A DNA stretch of 64,000 bases, taken from contig NZ_BACI01000050.1 in the NCBI RefSeq assembly GCF_000225505.1, forward strand, positions 124,001-188,000. Reading direction: 5' to 3'. This DNA is from Gordonia alkanivorans NBRC 16433. GTDB taxonomy: Bacteria; Actinomycetota; Actinomycetes; Mycobacteriales; Mycobacteriaceae. Position numbers and translations under genes: made by a program. Numbering within the stretch: the first letter of the stretch is position 1; each line of letters opens with the position of its first letter. Shown here piece after piece: positions 62,018 through 64,000 of this stretch. The notes below the pieces were generated by a model, which saw only the letters and a list, made by a program, of their open reading frames with translations, did no database searches and was not told the DNA's origin.

Positions 62018-63879
62018 TGAGCGGGGTCAATGCTGCCGGGGGTGCCACCGAGATGTTGCGGCTCGCCACCGCTGGTTCCGTCGACGACGGCAAGTCGACA
62101 CTGATCGGCCGGTTGCTGTACGACTCCAAGGCGATCTTCACCGATCAGCTGGAGTCGATCGAGCGGACCAGCGCGGAGCGGGGCGACGAGTACGCCAACC
62201 TCGCGCTCCTGACCGACGGTCTGCGGGCCGAGCGCGAACAGGGCATCACGATAGACGTGGCGTACCGCTATTTCGCCACTCCCAGGCGGAAATTCATCAT
62301 CGCCGACACCCCTGGCCACGTGCAGTACACCCGCAACATGGTGACCGGGGCGTCGACCGCGGATCTGGCCATGATCCTCATCGACGCCCGCAAGGGGGTG
62401 CTGGAACAGACCCGGCGACACGCGTTCCTCTCGACGCTGCTCGGGATTCCGCACCTGACGGTCTGCGTCAACAAGATGGACCTCGTCGACTGGTCGCAGG
62501 AACGCTTCGACGAGATCTGCGCCGACTTCATCGATTTCGCGGCCAAGCTGAACGTCGTCGACCTCACCTTCATCCCGATGTCGGCGCTACGCGGCGACAA
62601 CGTCGTCGAACAGTCGACCGCGATGCCGTGGTACGAGGGCAGGCCGCTCCTCAACCACCTCGAGCACGTCTACATCGCATCCGACCGCAACCTCATCGAC
62701 GCCCGCCTGCCGGTGCAGTACGTCATCCGTCCGCAGCGCAGCGATGGCGCCGACCACCGCGCGTATGCGGGTACGGTCGCCGGCGGCGTGTTCGCCAAGG
62801 GCGACGAGATCGTGGTTCTGCCAAGCGGATTCAGTACCACCATCACCGAGATCTGGGAACCGGGCGGGGCCCGCGTCGACGAGGCGTTCGCATCGATGGC
62901 CGTGTCGGTGGAGCTCGCCGACGAGATCGACATCGTGCGCGGCGACATGCTCGCGCGGCCGAACAACCGGCCGTACGTCGGGCGCGACATCGACGCGATG
63001 GTGTGCTGGTTCGCCGAAGACGCGGATCTCCGCTCGCACAACCGCTATCAGCTCCTGTGCGGAACGCGACTGACCCGCGCGCAGATCACCGGCCTCAACT
63101 ACCGGCTCGACGTCAACTCGCTGCACCGCGACGAGAACGCCGAGGCGCTGTCGCTCAACGAGATCGGCCGGGTGACCCTGCGTACGCAGGAACCGGTCAT
63201 GTTCGACTCGTACCGGCGCAACCGGGACACCGGCAGCTTCATCCTCATCGACGAGGCCACCAACCGCACCGTGGGCGCGGGCATGATCAACGCTCCGGTC
63301 AGCCACGACAGCCACATCGTCTGGCAGGCCAGCAAGGTCGACCGCGAACACCGGGCGCACCGCGGTGCCACCATCTGGCTCACCGGACTCTCCGGTTCGG
63401 GGAAGTCGTCGCTCGCCGTCGAACTCGAGCGGCGATTCGTCGCCGAGGGCCGGCCCGCCTACCTGATGGATGGTGACAACCTCCGGCACGGGCTGAACTC
63501 CGACCTGGGCTTCTCCGACGACGACCGGCGCGAGAACATCCGCCGGACCAGCGAGGTCGCGGCGCTCTTCGCCGATTCGGGTGCGGTCGCGATCGTGTCG
63601 CTGATCAGCCCGTTCGCCGAGGAACGGCAGCGCGCCCGCGAGATCCACGCCCAGCGGGGTCTGCCGTTCTACGAGATCTTCGTCGACACCCCGATCGAGG
63701 AGTGCGAGCGGCGGGACCCGAAGGGGCTGTACGGCAAGGCTCGCCGGGGCGAGATCAGTCAGTTCACCGGTATCGACTCGCCGTATGAACGGCCGGCCGA
63801 CGCAGAGCTCGTCATCACCCCCGACGACGGCGCGCCCGCCGAGGTCGCCGACATGGTCCTCCGTAACCTGGGACTGTAA
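62017..63879 (+). CDS. cysNC: Bifunctional sulfate adenylyltransferase subunit 1/APS kinase
   Basis: A 620-residue fusion. Residues about 1-440 are the CysN GTPase (GSVDDGKSTLIGRLLYDSK near residue 21, ADTPGHVQYTRNMVTGAS, CVNKMDLVDW). Residues about 445-620 are the CysC APS kinase (WLTGLSGSGKSSLAVELERRF near residue 453, DGDNLRHGLNSDLGFSDDDR, DPKGLYGKARRGEI). It completes PAPS synthesis. ATG 62017 has AAGGAGGGG ahead and overlaps the cysD stop (TGATG). Confidence 0.95.
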   Translation: MSGVNAAGGATEMLRLATAGSVDDGKSTLIGRLLYDSKAIFTDQLESIERTSAERGDEYANLALLTDGLRAEREQGITIDVAYRYFATPRRKFIIADTPGHVQYTRNMVTGASTADLAMILIDARKGVLEQTRRHAFLSTLLGIPHLTVCVNKMDLVDWSQERFDEICADFIDFAAKLNVVDLTFIPMSALRGDNVVEQSTAMPWYEGRPLLNHLEHVYIASDRNLIDARLPVQYVIRPQRSDGADHRAYAGTVAGGVFAKGDEIVVLPSGFSTTITEIWEPGGARVDEAFASMAVSVELADEIDIVRGDMLARPNNRPYVGRDIDAMVCWFAEDADLRSHNRYQLLCGTRLTRAQITGLNYRLDVNSLHRDENAEALSLNEIGRVTLRTQEPVMFDSYRRNRDTGSFILIDEATNRTVGAGMINAPVSHDSHIVWQASKVDREHRAHRGATIWLTGLSGSGKSSLAVELERRFVAEGRPAYLMDGDNLRHGLNSDLGFSDDDRRENIRRTSEVAALFADSGAVAIVSLISPFAEERQRAREIHAQRGLPFYEIFVDTPIEECERRDPKGLYGKARRGEISQFTGIDSPYERPADAELVITPDDGAPAEVADMVLRNLGL

Positions 63880-63951
63880 GAAACGCCGGTTGGCCGGGGA
63901 CACCCCTGGGTATGCAGCGACTGATCAGCACAACGCCAGAGAGGGAATCCC

Positions 63952-64000
63952 GTGACCGACGATCGAGCACTCGCAGGCGAACTGGCCACCGCGGCAGGAG
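63952..64000 (+). CDS. cysQ: Start of a gene, probably 3'(2'),5'-bisphosphate nucleotidase CysQ
   Basis: Only 16 codons are inside the window (MTDDRALAGELATAAG). GTG 63952 has AGAGGGA at 63939-63945. The N-terminal helix (LAxELATAAG) and the position right after cysNC fit CysQ, which degrades PAP formed by PAPS-using enzymes. Too short for certainty. Confidence 0.5.
   Translation, partial: MTDDRALAGELATAAG

Overview
The window is high-GC actinobacterial DNA from a mycolic-acid-containing member of the Mycobacteriales. It carries a mycolyltransferase-type esterase, KstR and KstR2 operators, and steroid genes in the arrangement known from Mycobacterium, Rhodococcus and Gordonia. A Gordonia-like genus is my impression, not a proof. 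No rRNA, tRNA, CRISPR array, transposase or phage gene was seen.

Layout. 1-3250: the 3' end of clpC, a crotonase, a possible small ORF and an HNH nuclease. 3281-6048: a secreted LVIVD-repeat protein, a DUF305 protein and a small Asp/Gly repeat protein. 6121-15990: transport and general acyl-CoA metabolism (MFS carrier, hydrolase, SDRs, amidohydrolase, CoA-transferase, two odd crotonases, a mycolyltransferase-like esterase, a MaoC hydratase). 16021-25780: kstR, divergent fadE34, then the side-chain operon chsE1-chsE2-chsH2-chsH1-ltp2, then an acyl-CoA ligase. 25789-29589: two transporters and small proteins. 29682-32294: chsH3-kstD. 32503-36204: a giant patatin-like membrane protein. 36201-39225: a leftward crotonase/acyl-CoA dehydrogenase/acyl-CoA dehydrogenase operon. 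39350-42186: hsaE-hsaG-hsaF. 42194-46765: LysR/TDT transporter pair, small genes and a frame-broken NlpC/P60 gene. 46870-48500: kshA and its small partner. 48727-54602: hsaA-hsaC-hsaB followed by orthologues of the Rv3531c-Rv3529c trio. 55314-59459: a crotonase followed by fadE31-fadE32-fadE33. 59504-64000: a secreted protein, an IclR regulator and sulfate-activation genes cysD-cysNC-(cysQ).

How it works together. FadE34, ChsH3, ChsE1/E2, ChsH1/H2 and Ltp2 shorten the sterol side chain. KstD and KshA open ring B. HsaA/B and HsaC process ring A. HsaE/G/F turn the resulting dienoate into pyruvate and an acyl-CoA. FadE31-33 act on rings C/D. I found eight KstR-type operators (TNNAACNNGTTNNA) in five intergenic regions and one KstR2-type operator (ANCAAGNNCTTGNT). 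The most useful leads are: the missing hsaD between hsaA and hsaC; the uncharacterised crotonase plus two-dehydrogenase operon that shares paired KstR sites with hsaEGF; the giant patatin opposite kstD; a KstR2-marked operon led by a crotonase that is not EchA20-like; and several damaged or rearranged genes (crotonase with an internal gap, split NlpC/P60, permuted CoA-transferase).
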